Assembly: GCF_036289405.1 (NCBI RefSeq)
Contig: NZ_JAYFFI010000021.1
Location: forward strand, 1-39,495
Source: Pseudoramibacter faecis
GTDB taxonomy: Bacteria > Bacillota > Clostridia > Eubacteriales > Eubacteriaceae
Direction: 5' to 3'
DNA length: 39,495 bases
The notes below the pieces were generated by a model. That model worked only from the letters and a program-made list of their open reading frames with translations. It ran no database searches and had not been told where the DNA came from. The position numbers were made by a program, and so were the translations under genes. This document shows positions 15,737-22,910 of the stretch, piece after piece (within the stretch, counting starts at the first letter, position 1; each line of letters opens with the position of its first letter).

Positions 15737-16594
15737 ATGCTGGTTGATTTAAAAATGCTGGTGGACGAAGCGGCGCGGCAGCATCGGGCGGTCGGCGCCT
15801 TTAACACGGTGAACCTTGAAAGCGTACGCGCGGTGATTGATGCGGCGGAAAAACGCGGCGAACCGGTGATCCTTCAACATGCCGAGTTGCACGAGACCAT
15901 GGCTCCGCTGGTCATCATCGGGCCGATCATGCTCGACGCGGCGAAGCGCGCCCGAGTGCCGGTGTGTGTGCATCTGGACCACGGGGAGAACCCGGCCTAT
16001 TTAAAGCAGGCGCTGAATCTGGGCTTTACCTCCGTCATGATCGATGCCTCTGCAAAATCCTTTGAGGAAAATGTGGCTATCACGCAAAAAGTGGTCGCGT
16101 TGGCGGGGCAATACGGAGCTTCGGTGGAGGCAGAGCTTGGCCGGGTGATCCGCCCGGCAAGTGGCGGCGGTTCCGACAATCCGGCTCACTTGCCGCCGGA
16201 CGCTGCGTATACCGATCCGGAAGCGGCCGGAAAATTCGCAGCGGCCACGGGCATTGACGCCCTGGCGATCGCCTTCGGCACAGCCCACGGGGTTTACACG
16301 GTAAAGCCGGTGCTCGATGTTGGCCGGGTGGCGGCTGTTCGCGAAGCGGTCGGTCTGCCGCTGGTGATGCACGGCGGTTCAGGGGTTTCGCCGGTGGACT
16401 ATCGTGCGGCTATTCAAAACGGTATTGCCAAAGTCAATTATTTTACTTATATGTCTTTGGCGGGGGCGGCAGGCGTGCGGTCCATCCTGCAGAAGAAAAA
16501 GGAGGGAATTCGCTTTGACGAGATGGCCGAAGCGGCCCGACTGGCGATGCAGGCCGATGTGGAGCGGGCTATGAGGCTGTTTGCCGGAGAATAA
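15737..16594 (+). CDS. Class II fructose/tagatose-bisphosphate-type aldolase
   Basis: The 285-residue TIM-barrel enzyme cleaves a ketose phosphate to DHAP and an aldehyde. Zinc ligands and phosphate loops are visible: VHLDHGENP (H82), VEAELGRVI, AIAFGTAHGVY, MHGGSGVSP, and NGIAKVNYFT. This length and the pattern fit the GatY/KbaY/FbaA group of class II aldolases, but it is not clearly the housekeeping Fba. Only three bases separate it from DUF1667, so it belongs to the same operon as the FGGY kinase. In this place it could split the phosphorylated ketose made by kinase and SDR, giving DHAP, but it could equally serve gluconeogenesis from DHAP plus glyceraldehyde 3-phosphate. Confidence 0.88.
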   Translation: MLVDLKMLVDEAARQHRAVGAFNTVNLESVRAVIDAAEKRGEPVILQHAELHETMAPLVIIGPIMLDAAKRARVPVCVHLDHGENPAYLKQALNLGFTSVMIDASAKSFEENVAITQKVVALAGQYGASVEAELGRVIRPASGGGSDNPAHLPPDAAYTDPEAAGKFAAATGIDALAIAFGTAHGVYTVKPVLDVGRVAAVREAVGLPLVMHGGSGVSPVDYRAAIQNGIAKVNYFTYMSLAGAAGVRSILQKKKEGIRFDEMAEAARLAMQADVERAMRLFAGE

Positions 16595-16595
16595 A

Positions 16596-16628
16596 AAATA
16601 AACGCCGACAGACTGTCGGCGTTTATTT
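16596..16628. terminator. Bidirectional terminator between aldolase and phosphatase fusion gene
   Basis: AAATAAACGCCGACA (16596-16610), loop GAC, TGTCGGCGTTTATTT (16614-16628): a perfect 15-bp stem with A-rich and T-rich shoulders. Confidence 0.8.
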
Positions 16629-16656
16629 TTGGCGCATGGAAAGTCGGGCGGGCACA

Positions 16657-17676
16657 CTAAAACTCCAGCGCTTCGCGCCATTCGGCTTCTTTGAAACCGA
16701 CGCAGACGCGATCTTTGAAGACGAGTAGCGGCCGCTTGACGAGCATGCCGCTTTCGGCAAGCTTGGTCACTTTAGCATCGCGGTCCATCGCCGGCAGCTG
16801 GTCTTTAAGCTGTTGTTGTCGGTAGAGCTGGCCGTTGGTGTTGAAAAATCGGCGATCTTCCCCGTCGAATCGATCCATTAACACCAAAAGCTCTTCCTTG
16901 CGCAAGGAATCTGCCACAATATCCCGGGTCTGATAGGCGATGCCATGGTCATCCAGAAAACGGCGCGCTTTTTGACAGGTGCTGCACCGAGGATAATGGA
17001 TAAAGAGCGGATGAGGTGTGATGTGATCGTAGTTAAGGGAGCAACGCGTTGTGCTCGTTAGGTGGTGATGATCGTTGATGAATGCCGTCATGATGTGGTG
17101 GTCGGTATCGATGTCGAAGCGACTGACGCAGACATTGTCCAAAGTCACGTGCTCCATGTCGAAAGCAGAGATGCCCTTGGCAAAATTGATCCAGGCAGAA
17201 AGGGCATAACCATGGGAAACCATCACCAGTGTTTTTCCATGATGGGCATCAATGAGGTTTAAAATGGTATCGCGCACACGGTTATAGACCATTTCTCCGG
17301 TTTCACCGCCATAAAAGCGGGTATCGATGCGGCCGGGATGATGGTCTAAGGCGTCGATAATTTCCGGCGTCAGCACACTGAGCTCCTGAAAAGACCGGCC
17401 CTCCAACACACCGCCGTTAATCTCGCTGATGCCGGCTTCTGTGATAACCGGAACATCCGAGCGGCCAGCCAGCAGGCAGCCAAGGGTTTGGCGCGCGCGT
17501 TTTAACGGACTGGCGACGCCCAAATCGATGGGAATATCTTTAAAATAGTCGGATAATAACCGGCTTTGGGACAGGCCCAAGGCGTTCAATGGTTCGTCGA
17601 TGGCGCCCTGAAAGATATTGCCTTCGTTCAGGGCGGTCGTGCCGTGGCGGACGAGAAAAAGCGTAGTTGTTGTCAT
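16657..17676 (-). CDS. Histidine phosphatase fused to an ArsC/Spx-type thioredoxin-fold domain
   Basis: The 339-residue protein joins two domains. Residues 1-215 are a histidine phosphatase (phosphoglycerate-mutase superfamily): FLVRHGTTALN with the phospho-acceptor H11, SPLKRARQT, and VMVSHGYALS. Residues about 222-339 are an ArsC/YffB-like arsenate-reductase-family domain: FIHYPRCSTCQKARRFLDDH with CxxC, RRFFNTNGQLYR, GMLVKRPLLVF and VGFKEAEW. Both domains have their key residues. The combination is unusual; the substrate is unknown for both halves. An assembly or cloning join is unlikely, as the frame and linker (NYDHITPHPL) are continuous. The gene is monocistronic, with promoter at 17752-17780. 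A single-domain phosphatase relative is broken at 22911-23521. Confidence 0.85.
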   Translation of the reverse strand: MTTTTLFLVRHGTTALNEGNIFQGAIDEPLNALGLSQSRLLSDYFKDIPIDLGVASPLKRARQTLGCLLAGRSDVPVITEAGISEINGGVLEGRSFQELSVLTPEIIDALDHHPGRIDTRFYGGETGEMVYNRVRDTILNLIDAHHGKTLVMVSHGYALSAWINFAKGISAFDMEHVTLDNVCVSRFDIDTDHHIMTAFINDHHHLTSTTRCSLNYDHITPHPLFIHYPRCSTCQKARRFLDDHGIAYQTRDIVADSLRKEELLVLMDRFDGEDRRFFNTNGQLYRQQQLKDQLPAMDRDAKVTKLAESGMLVKRPLLVFKDRVCVGFKEAEWREALEF

Positions 17677-17751
17677 AAAAACTCCTCAGGGATCAATATC
17701 AAAAGTGAAAATAAGAAAAAACTTCTCTCGCCTTGGAGAAGGCGCGCATGC

Positions 17752-17780
17752 ATTATAGCACGAAAACAAATCCTGCGCAA
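17752..17780 (-). promoter_or_regulatory. Promoter of the phosphatase-ArsC fusion gene
   Basis: On the minus strand TTGCGC (17780-17775), 17-base spacer, TATAAT (17757-17752). The leader then contains the hairpin CGCCTT-GGAG-AAGGCG at 17729-17744. Confidence 0.6.
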
Positions 17781-17829
17781 AAAAAACGGTGATTGTGAAT
17801 GAAATAAAAATAAGATGGCGCGATAAATG

Positions 17830-17858
17830 TTCAGTTAGATCAAAATTGATGATATACT
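17830..17858 (+). promoter_or_regulatory. Possible promoter of gldA
   Basis: TATACT at 17853-17858 with a weak TTCAGT 17 bases upstream (17830-17835); the gldA start lies 23 bases downstream of the -10. Confidence 0.4.
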
Positions 17859-17881
17859 AGTAAAAAATGAGGGAGGCTTTT

Positions 17882-19000
17882 ATGACAACGAAAACGCGCG
17901 CCTTTGAGAGCCCGGGAAAATATTTTCAGGGGCCGGGCGAAATGCAGCATTTGGAAGCGTATACGGCGGATTACGGCAAAACGGTTTATGCTGTGACGAC
18001 ACCGTCTTTTATGACACGGGTTCGCAGGACGCTGGTGCCTGAATTTGAGAAAGCAGATCGCGTGATGATTTGCGAAAAGTTTGGCGGGCAGACCGATATG
18101 GAAGAGCTCAAGCGCCTGACGGCAGCGGCTGAGGCGGCCGGTGCTGAAGCGGTGATCGGCATCGGCGGCGGCAAAGCGCTCGATGCGGCCAAATACGTGG
18201 GCATCCAATTGGCGCTGCCCATTGTGATGGTCCCGACCATTGTCTCCACCGACGCGCCGACTTCGGCGCTTTCGGCGACGTATACGGCGGCCGGGGAGCA
18301 CGCCGGCTCGATCTATTACAAGCGCAACCCGGACGTGATCGTGGTGGATTCCCAGGTGATTGTGGATGCGCCGGCCCGCTTCTTCGCTTACGGCATGGGG
18401 GATGCGCTTTCAACTTATTTTGAAGCGAAGGCACACGTGGATCACGACGTGAAAAATCGTGTGGGGGATGGTTATCAAACCACGCTGGCGGCCATGGCCC
18501 TGTCAGAGTTGTGCTACACCACGCTGATGGCCAAGGGCGTCAAGGCCTATCGGGATGTGGTGGATCATCGTCTGACCCAGGATGTCGAGGATATCATCGA
18601 GGTGAACACGTTGTTGTCGGGCATCGGCGTGGAATCGGCGGGCTGTGCGGCGGCGCACGCGCTGAATTCCGGGTTTTCCGCGCTGTCGGAATGTCAGGAT
18701 GCCAGTCACGGGGAAATTGTGGCCTTTGGCACGCTGTGCGAGCTGGTGCTTGAAGACTGGCCGCGCAAAACCATCCATCAGGTGATGGATTTTAATCTGG
18801 CGGTGGGCCTGCCGGTGACCCTTGCCGATATCGGTTTATCATCGGACGACAAAGAGCGTTTGATGCGGGCGGCTCAAAAGGCGTTTACCACAAAGCATAT
18901 TGCGGCGGTGCCCAAGGCCACGGCACCGGAAGTGCTGGTTGAAGCGATTTTGCAGGCCGATTGTTTGGGACGCAATATGCGCACACGTTTGGGCAAATAA
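17882..19000 (+). CDS. gldA: Glycerol dehydrogenase (NAD, zinc)
   Basis: This enzyme oxidises glycerol to dihydroxyacetone with NAD. The 372-residue protein belongs to the iron/zinc alcohol dehydrogenase group, with the NAD motif GIGGGKALDAAKYVG, VPTIVSTDAPTSALS, and the metal ligands Asp in YGMGDALSTYF, His in AAHALNSGFSAL and His in DASHGEIVAFG. Length is typical (365-375). ATG 17882 follows GAGGGAGG; the in-frame ATG at 17867 overlaps that site. It faces the dhaMKL operon, whose product phosphorylates dihydroxyacetone, so the two units form the oxidative branch of anaerobic glycerol use, in parallel to glpK plus the glycerol-3-phosphate dehydrogenase trio. Confidence 0.94.
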   Translation: MTTKTRAFESPGKYFQGPGEMQHLEAYTADYGKTVYAVTTPSFMTRVRRTLVPEFEKADRVMICEKFGGQTDMEELKRLTAAAEAAGAEAVIGIGGGKALDAAKYVGIQLALPIVMVPTIVSTDAPTSALSATYTAAGEHAGSIYYKRNPDVIVVDSQVIVDAPARFFAYGMGDALSTYFEAKAHVDHDVKNRVGDGYQTTLAAMALSELCYTTLMAKGVKAYRDVVDHRLTQDVEDIIEVNTLLSGIGVESAGCAAAHALNSGFSALSECQDASHGEIVAFGTLCELVLEDWPRKTIHQVMDFNLAVGLPVTLADIGLSSDDKERLMRAAQKAFTTKHIAAVPKATAPEVLVEAILQADCLGRNMRTRLGK

Positions 19001-19013
19001 CGGATTATCAAAG

Positions 19014-19052
19014 AAACACATCGCCTTCTCCGCGGAGAGACGATGTGTTTTT
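19014..19052 (+). terminator. Terminator after gldA
   Basis: AAACACATCG (19014-19023) pairs with CGATGTGTTT (19041-19050), with an inner TCTC-CGCG-GAGA hairpin, followed by TT. Confidence 0.75.
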
Positions 19053-19332
19053 GAATGCGCGGCTGACACAATGGGACCATTGTGCGACAGACGGTTAAAG
19101 GATAAGGATGTCACACCTGTCTGCAGCGAAAGCGAATCGGCAGTGACGAGCGCCGCAACATCGCCTGTCGGCCATTTCCAAAGGATGCAGAGGAAAATAA
19201 GGCGTGACGGATGAGGGGATGACTGCTGTCGCCCGGTCGGGTCTTAGTGATTGCCGTTCTGACAATCCGTCCTGAAGCGCGGCTTTTGTTAAAAAATAAA
19301 ATTCATGCGGATGAAAGTGTCTGCGCATCAAA
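19053..19332. other. Gene-free gap with a small palindrome
   Basis: About 280 bases between the gldA and dhaL terminators. I see no coding frame with family-like content. The only clear structure is CACAATGG-GA-CCATTGTG at 19067-19084, an 8-bp perfect hairpin. It may be old, decayed coding sequence. Confidence 0.4.
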
Positions 19333-19370
19333 AAAAACCCTGAACACTTGAAATGGCGTTCGGGGTTTTT
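19333..19370 (-). terminator. Terminator after dhaL
   Basis: AAAAACCCTGAAC (19333-19345) pairs with GTTCGGGGTTTTT (19358-19370), one G-T pair, 12-base loop; on the minus strand it ends in a T-run, 20 bases after the dhaL stop. Confidence 0.75.
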
Positions 19371-19389
19371 CTGTATTTTTGAAATCAAT

Positions 19390-20040
19390 CTAAACGTCGG
19401 GCATGTTTTTATAAAAAATTTCAAGCATTTCTGCGGTTGAAGCAGCACCGGGATCGAGATGGCCGATAGCGCGTTCGCCCAGACGCATGGCACGGCCTTT
19501 GGTGGCAATCATGTTGCGGGTGGATTCGAGACCGGCTTTGCCAGCCTCGACGGCCTTGCCCATGGCGGTCTTCATGTCGTCGCCGGCATCGTGGGCCGCT
19601 TTTAACGCGTCGAAAGCCGGCATCAGGGTATCGTTCATCGTTTTTTCGCCAATGGTCGATTTGCCGCGCTTTTGAATAATGGCGACGGCCTTGTCCATCA
19701 TCTCAACAAATTCGTCGAAGCTGGCGCCTTCGTCGGCGCCCTTTTGCTTAATGGGTACGCCGAACTTCATGAAGAAGCTGCCATAGAGCGGGCCGGCCGA
19801 GCCGCCGACCTTGTCGAGCAGGGCCTTGCCAACCTTTTTGTAGAAAGACGCGACGCCTTCGGCAGACCATTCGTCCACATGGGCACCGACTTCCCGGAAG
19901 CCGATGGATAAATTCATGCCGTGGTCGCCGTCGCCGATGGCGGAATCCAGATCGGTAAAGTATTCCTTGCGCTTTTCCGACCAGGGAATCAGATCTTTAA
20001 TGACGGCGATAAAATATTGTTTGCTGAGTGCTTCAGCCAT
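19390..20040 (-). CDS. dhaL: Dihydroxyacetone kinase subunit DhaL (ADP-binding)
   Basis: DhaL carries the ADP that is re-phosphorylated by DhaM and hands the phosphate to dihydroxyacetone on DhaK. The 216-residue helical protein has the metal and nucleotide signature DLDSAIGDGDHGMNLSIGF (residues 30-48, with the Asp triad), the GGSAGPLYGSFF glycine block, KRGKSTIGEKTMNDTLMPAF, and the C-terminal LGERAIGHLDPGAASTAEML. All key residues are present and length is normal (about 210). It is the last gene of the minus-strand operon dhaM-dhaK-dhaL, separated from dhaK by a hairpin, and has its own GGAG ribosome site. Confidence 0.96.
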   Translation of the reverse strand: MAEALSKQYFIAVIKDLIPWSEKRKEYFTDLDSAIGDGDHGMNLSIGFREVGAHVDEWSAEGVASFYKKVGKALLDKVGGSAGPLYGSFFMKFGVPIKQKGADEGASFDEFVEMMDKAVAIIQKRGKSTIGEKTMNDTLMPAFDALKAAHDAGDDMKTAMGKAVEAGKAGLESTRNMIATKGRAMRLGERAIGHLDPGAASTAEMLEIFYKNMPDV

Positions 20041-20088
20041 ATGGATCTCCTTTGAATATAAATTTTAAGAATACAAAGAAACCGGGAC

Positions 20089-20109
20089 CGGAGGTCGCCG
20101 ATCCCGGTG
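20089..20109 (-). promoter_or_regulatory. Hairpin between dhaK and dhaL
   Basis: In the 82-base gap between dhaK and dhaL, ACCGGGA and TCCCGGT (about 20081-20108) can pair across a GC-rich centre, followed on the minus strand by TTTCTTTG. It may be a weak terminator or RNA-processing structure that lowers dhaL relative to dhaK. Boundaries are approximate. Confidence 0.35.
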
Positions 20110-20122
20110 ATTTGCCGAAAGG

Positions 20123-21136
20123 TTAAACTTGGGTGAAGTATGGGGCGTCGCAGGGATAGTCGAGCAGTTCTTTTAATTCGTCATCCAGCTTGACCAGCGT
20201 GACGGACATGCCGGCCATATCCATGGAGGCGGCGAAGGGACCGACCAGCCCTTTATAAAGCTTGATGCCCTTTTCTTCGAGAATCTGGGCCACACGGCGG
20301 AAGCAGATGTGCAGGTCGAGCAGCGGGGTTGCGCCCAGACTGTTGACGAGAACATAAACCTCGTCGCCTTCCTGATAGGGCAGATCCTCGAGGATGGGCT
20401 TCATGATTTCGTCGATGACGGCGTCGGCCGGCTCGATCTTTCCACGGCGGATCCCCGGTTCCCCGTGGATACCCATGCCGATTTCCATGTCGCCGTCTTC
20501 CATTTCGAAGATCGGGCCTCCCTTGGAGGGCAAAGTTGCAGAGGACATGGCCACGCCCATGGAGCGGGTCACATCGTTACATTTGGACGCAGCAGCGACA
20601 ACGTCATCGAGATCCTTACCCATGGCGGCGGCGGCAGCAGCCGCTTTAAAAACGAAAAAGTCTCCGGCGATACCGCGGCGGTCGGCGATGTTGTCGGAGG
20701 AGACCACGTCGTCGGTGACGAGCACGGTTTCCACGCGAATATCATCATCTTCATCGGCCTGTTCTGCGCCCATGTCAAAGTTCATCACGTCGCCGGCATA
20801 GTTCCCATAGAGGAAAATGACGCCTTTGCCATTATCCACAGCGCGGGCAGCAGCGTAGCACGGATCCGGTGAGGGAGACGTGTTGATGTTGCCGATGACG
20901 GCGCCATCGGCAAAGCCATCGCCCACATAACCGAGGAACAGCGGTTCGTGACCGGAACCACCGCCGATGACCACACCGACTTTGTCTTTCGTGCCGGCGT
21001 CCTTCGCCAGAATGACACGGCCCTGAGCTTCTTCTGTGTCGTCCATTTTGACGTAAGATGCATGTGCGGCACAATAGCCTTCGAGCATTTCCTCAACGAC
21101 GTCATAGGGATCGTTGATGAGACGTTTCATAACCAT
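20123..21136 (-). CDS. dhaK: Dihydroxyacetone kinase subunit DhaK
   Basis: DhaK binds dihydroxyacetone covalently as a hemiaminal on a histidine and is the phosphate acceptor subunit. The 337-residue protein has GVVIGGGSGHEPLFLGYVGDG, FLYGNYAGDVMNFDMG, RRGIAGDFFVFKAAAAAAA, SMGVAMSSATLPSKG, the active-site block GMGIHGEPGIRRG with the substrate-binding His, and LVNSLGATPLLDLHI. ATG 21136 follows GGGAGGT at good spacing. It lies between dhaM (71-base gap) and dhaL, in a complete PTS-dependent kinase operon. A tetrulose kinase role, known for some DhaK relatives, cannot be excluded, but gldA next door favours dihydroxyacetone. Confidence 0.95.
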   Translation of the reverse strand: MVMKRLINDPYDVVEEMLEGYCAAHASYVKMDDTEEAQGRVILAKDAGTKDKVGVVIGGGSGHEPLFLGYVGDGFADGAVIGNINTSPSPDPCYAAARAVDNGKGVIFLYGNYAGDVMNFDMGAEQADEDDDIRVETVLVTDDVVSSDNIADRRGIAGDFFVFKAAAAAAAMGKDLDDVVAAASKCNDVTRSMGVAMSSATLPSKGGPIFEMEDGDMEIGMGIHGEPGIRRGKIEPADAVIDEIMKPILEDLPYQEGDEVYVLVNSLGATPLLDLHICFRRVAQILEEKGIKLYKGLVGPFAASMDMAGMSVTLVKLDDELKELLDYPCDAPYFTQV

Positions 21137-21207
21137 AATAAATTACCTCCCAAATAATTAATACATGAACGGAACAGATCCGATTCAAACAAAGAAAACT
21201 TTGGCGA

Positions 21208-21609
21208 TCAGCCCTTGTGCAGTTCGCGGGCTTTTTCGGCTTCAGCGACGATGCGGTCGGGGTCATCGGTGATCGACGCTTGAACCGCACCATAAAATGC
21301 TCCTTCGATCAGTGGACAGTCGACAATGCGACATTTATCCTGTAAGTCATCGTCATCCAGCATATCGATGGCCGTGTCGCTACTGATTACCGAGCTACCG
21401 AGATCGCAGTAAATGAGAATGCTTCTGCAGGCTGCCAAAGATTCGATGGTTTCTTGAACGAGCAGGGCGTTGGTGCCAAGCCGCCCGTCGCCGGTGCCGC
21501 CGGCCGCTTTGATGATTACCTGATCGTTGGCCATTTCGCCAGCGAGTTTTACAACGCCGCGCGCAATCTCTTCGCTATGGGACACAATGATCATTCCTGT
21601 CTTTGCCAT
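21208..21609 (-). CDS. dhaM: PTS-dependent dihydroxyacetone kinase phosphotransferase subunit DhaM
   Basis: DhaM receives phosphate from HPr of the PTS and passes it to ADP bound in DhaL. The 133-residue single-domain protein resembles the EIIA-mannose fold: GMIIVSHSEEIARGVVKLA with the phospho-histidine in SHS (residue 11), AAGGTGDGRLGTNALLVQET, and LIYCDLGSSVISSDTAID. The extra HPr and EI-like domains of E. coli DhaM are absent, as is usual in Firmicutes. It is the first gene of the operon; the ribosome site is AAGGAG. Upstream 21610-21746 holds no convincing consensus promoter. Confidence 0.93.
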   Translation of the reverse strand: MAKTGMIIVSHSEEIARGVVKLAGEMANDQVIIKAAGGTGDGRLGTNALLVQETIESLAACRSILIYCDLGSSVISSDTAIDMLDDDDLQDKCRIVDCPLIEGAFYGAVQASITDDPDRIVAEAEKARELHKG

Positions 21610-21746
21610 AGACGCTCCTTATAAAATTATTTGTTTTGTAATGTATGAATTTCTTTGTATATCGTACCAGAATTTTTGGTAAAAATCCTTGCAATATTTT
21701 GAAAGCATTGAATACTTTTTTTGTCCGCCCATCCCTATCTTCGGAC

Positions 21747-22514
21747 TCAATTTATTAGTTGGGCAGATTGTAAAACTAATTCAGTATAAGTTTTTGGATT
21801 AATACCACATCGTGTTGTGAAGAGTCCATTCACGTCCGGCAATTTAGAAATATCCTTATAACTTTCCATGGTAATGCCGCCGCCATAAACAATTTTTATG
21901 CCTTGAGCAAGGGCATCATCATATAAAGATGAAAGACAATTGCGAATTAATGCATGCATATTTTGAATATGTTCTAATTCAATCAAACCATATTGCCCGA
22001 TTGCCCATTTTGGCTCATAGGCAAAGGTGATGTTTGTTGCTTCGAATTTTGGAATAGTATTTAAAAGCTCTTTTAACTGTGAACTAATAAAATTTTCTGT
22101 TTGATTTTGATCTCCTTTTTCTTCTTCACCTATACATAGGAATGGTTTCAGGCCATTTCGGAGGGCTGCTTTTAATTTTAAATTAGCCATTTGATTATCT
22201 TCATGCAAATATTTTCGCCTTTCTTGATGGTTGATTTCGACATATTGACAGCCAACATCTAGCAGCATGGCGGCTGATATCTCCCCGGTATAGGGACCAT
22301 ATTCTTCCCAAGAAAGATCTTGACCACCGATTTTTAGTGCCGAGTGGGGAGAAATTGTCTGCTTAATAGCTGAAAGGACAGTAAATGATGGGAAGATGAC
22401 AACAGGAAAGTCATGAAAATTTGCTAAATTTTTATCGAGTTGTTTGGCAACTTCTATGCTTTTTTGATAGGATAACTCCATTTTCCAACCAGATCCAACA
22501 ATAAAATTTTTCAT
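21747..22514 (-). CDS. Triosephosphate-isomerase family protein, possibly tetrulose-phosphate isomerase
   Basis: The 255-residue TIM barrel keeps the three catalytic positions: K11 in VGSGWKMEL, H96 in VEINHQERRKY and E168 in AYEPKWAIG, plus the phosphate loop IVYGGGITMES. It differs from true triosephosphate isomerase at conserved points: the Asn before Trp-Lys is Gly, HSERR is HQERR. The same region is altered in EryH/TpiA2 and LerI, isomerases of L-erythrulose phosphates, so a four-carbon ketose phosphate is a plausible substrate; this is inference. The gene is clearly more AT-rich than its neighbours on both sides, which suggests a separate origin. It is a separate unit, since the upstream operon ends at the terminator at 22862. 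Confidence 0.75.
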   Translation of the reverse strand: MKNFIVGSGWKMELSYQKSIEVAKQLDKNLANFHDFPVVIFPSFTVLSAIKQTISPHSALKIGGQDLSWEEYGPYTGEISAAMLLDVGCQYVEINHQERRKYLHEDNQMANLKLKAALRNGLKPFLCIGEEEKGDQNQTENFISSQLKELLNTIPKFEATNITFAYEPKWAIGQYGLIELEHIQNMHALIRNCLSSLYDDALAQGIKIVYGGGITMESYKDISKLPDVNGLFTTRCGINPKTYTELVLQSAQLIN

Positions 22515-22578
22515 TTTGATCTATCCCTTCTACAAAATATAAATTCATTATAACTTTAGCGCTTAAGGCTTAAAATTA

Positions 22579-22604
22579 GGTAGTGTAAAATATTTTACAC
22601 TACC
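22579..22604. repeat. 26-bp perfect palindrome upstream of the TIM-like gene
   Basis: GGTAGTGTAAAAT is followed directly by its exact reverse complement. It stands 65 bases upstream of the TIM-like gene start (on the minus strand). A perfect palindrome without loop suits an operator for a dimeric repressor better than a terminator, as no T-run follows; function unproven. Confidence 0.6.
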
Positions 22605-22694
22605 ATTACAAAACATATGGTGAATTCAACGGAACCTAAATCTGCTGACACCAGTAGAGTATTATGAATAGTACCATGCAGCGGCATAAGAATA

Positions 22695-22720
22695 CTGCCA
22701 GTTGTATCTACAACTGACAG
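22695..22720. repeat. Inverted repeat
   Basis: CTGCCAGTTGTA (22695-22706), two-base loop, TACAACTGACAG (22709-22720), one mismatch. No T-run follows on either strand. Confidence 0.5.
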
Positions 22721-22770
22721 TAAAATTCATTGCCTTTTCACAGGTAGTATACCACTCACTATGCAGCTTT

Positions 22771-22784
22771 CCCCCTTCAGGGGG
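22771..22784. repeat. C5/G5 hairpin
   Basis: CCCCC, loop TTCA, GGGGG, followed by AGGCATTTTAA. Could be a weak terminator on the plus strand, but no plus-strand gene precedes it. Confidence 0.4.
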
Positions 22785-22861
22785 AGGCATTTTAATTTGA
22801 AGTCCTACTTTGAAGCCCTACTGACAAGAGAGTTGGCACGGCGCGTCGTGATTGAAATGTT

Positions 22862-22897
22862 AAAAAAGCAGTGCGGAAATTTTCTCACACCGCTTTT
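22862..22897 (-). terminator. Terminator of the minus-strand polyol operon
   Basis: AAAAGCAGTGCG (22864-22875) pairs with CACACCGCTTTT (22886-22897), two G-T pairs; on the minus strand it ends in TTTTTT. It lies just after the stop of the broken phosphatase (22911) and ends the operon. Confidence 0.7.
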
Positions 22898-22910
22898 ATA
22901 GGTGGTTGTG

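Larger units (their letters stand above)
22515..22861. other. Gene-free gap rich in perfect hairpins
   Basis: No coding frame is recognisable. Three structures stand out: a 26-bp perfect palindrome at 22579-22604, a stem at 22695-22720 and a C5-TTCA-G5 hairpin at 22771-22784. The group of hairpins and AT-rich filler resembles the non-coding end of a small mobile element or an untranslated RNA, but no terminal repeats or duplication were found. Confidence 0.4.

Noticed and set aside
22565..22800. Definite call of an IS200/IS605 end or TnpB guide RNA
   Set aside because: Hairpins are suggestive, but no transposase or TnpB frame, no matching second end and no known tip sequence could be confirmed.
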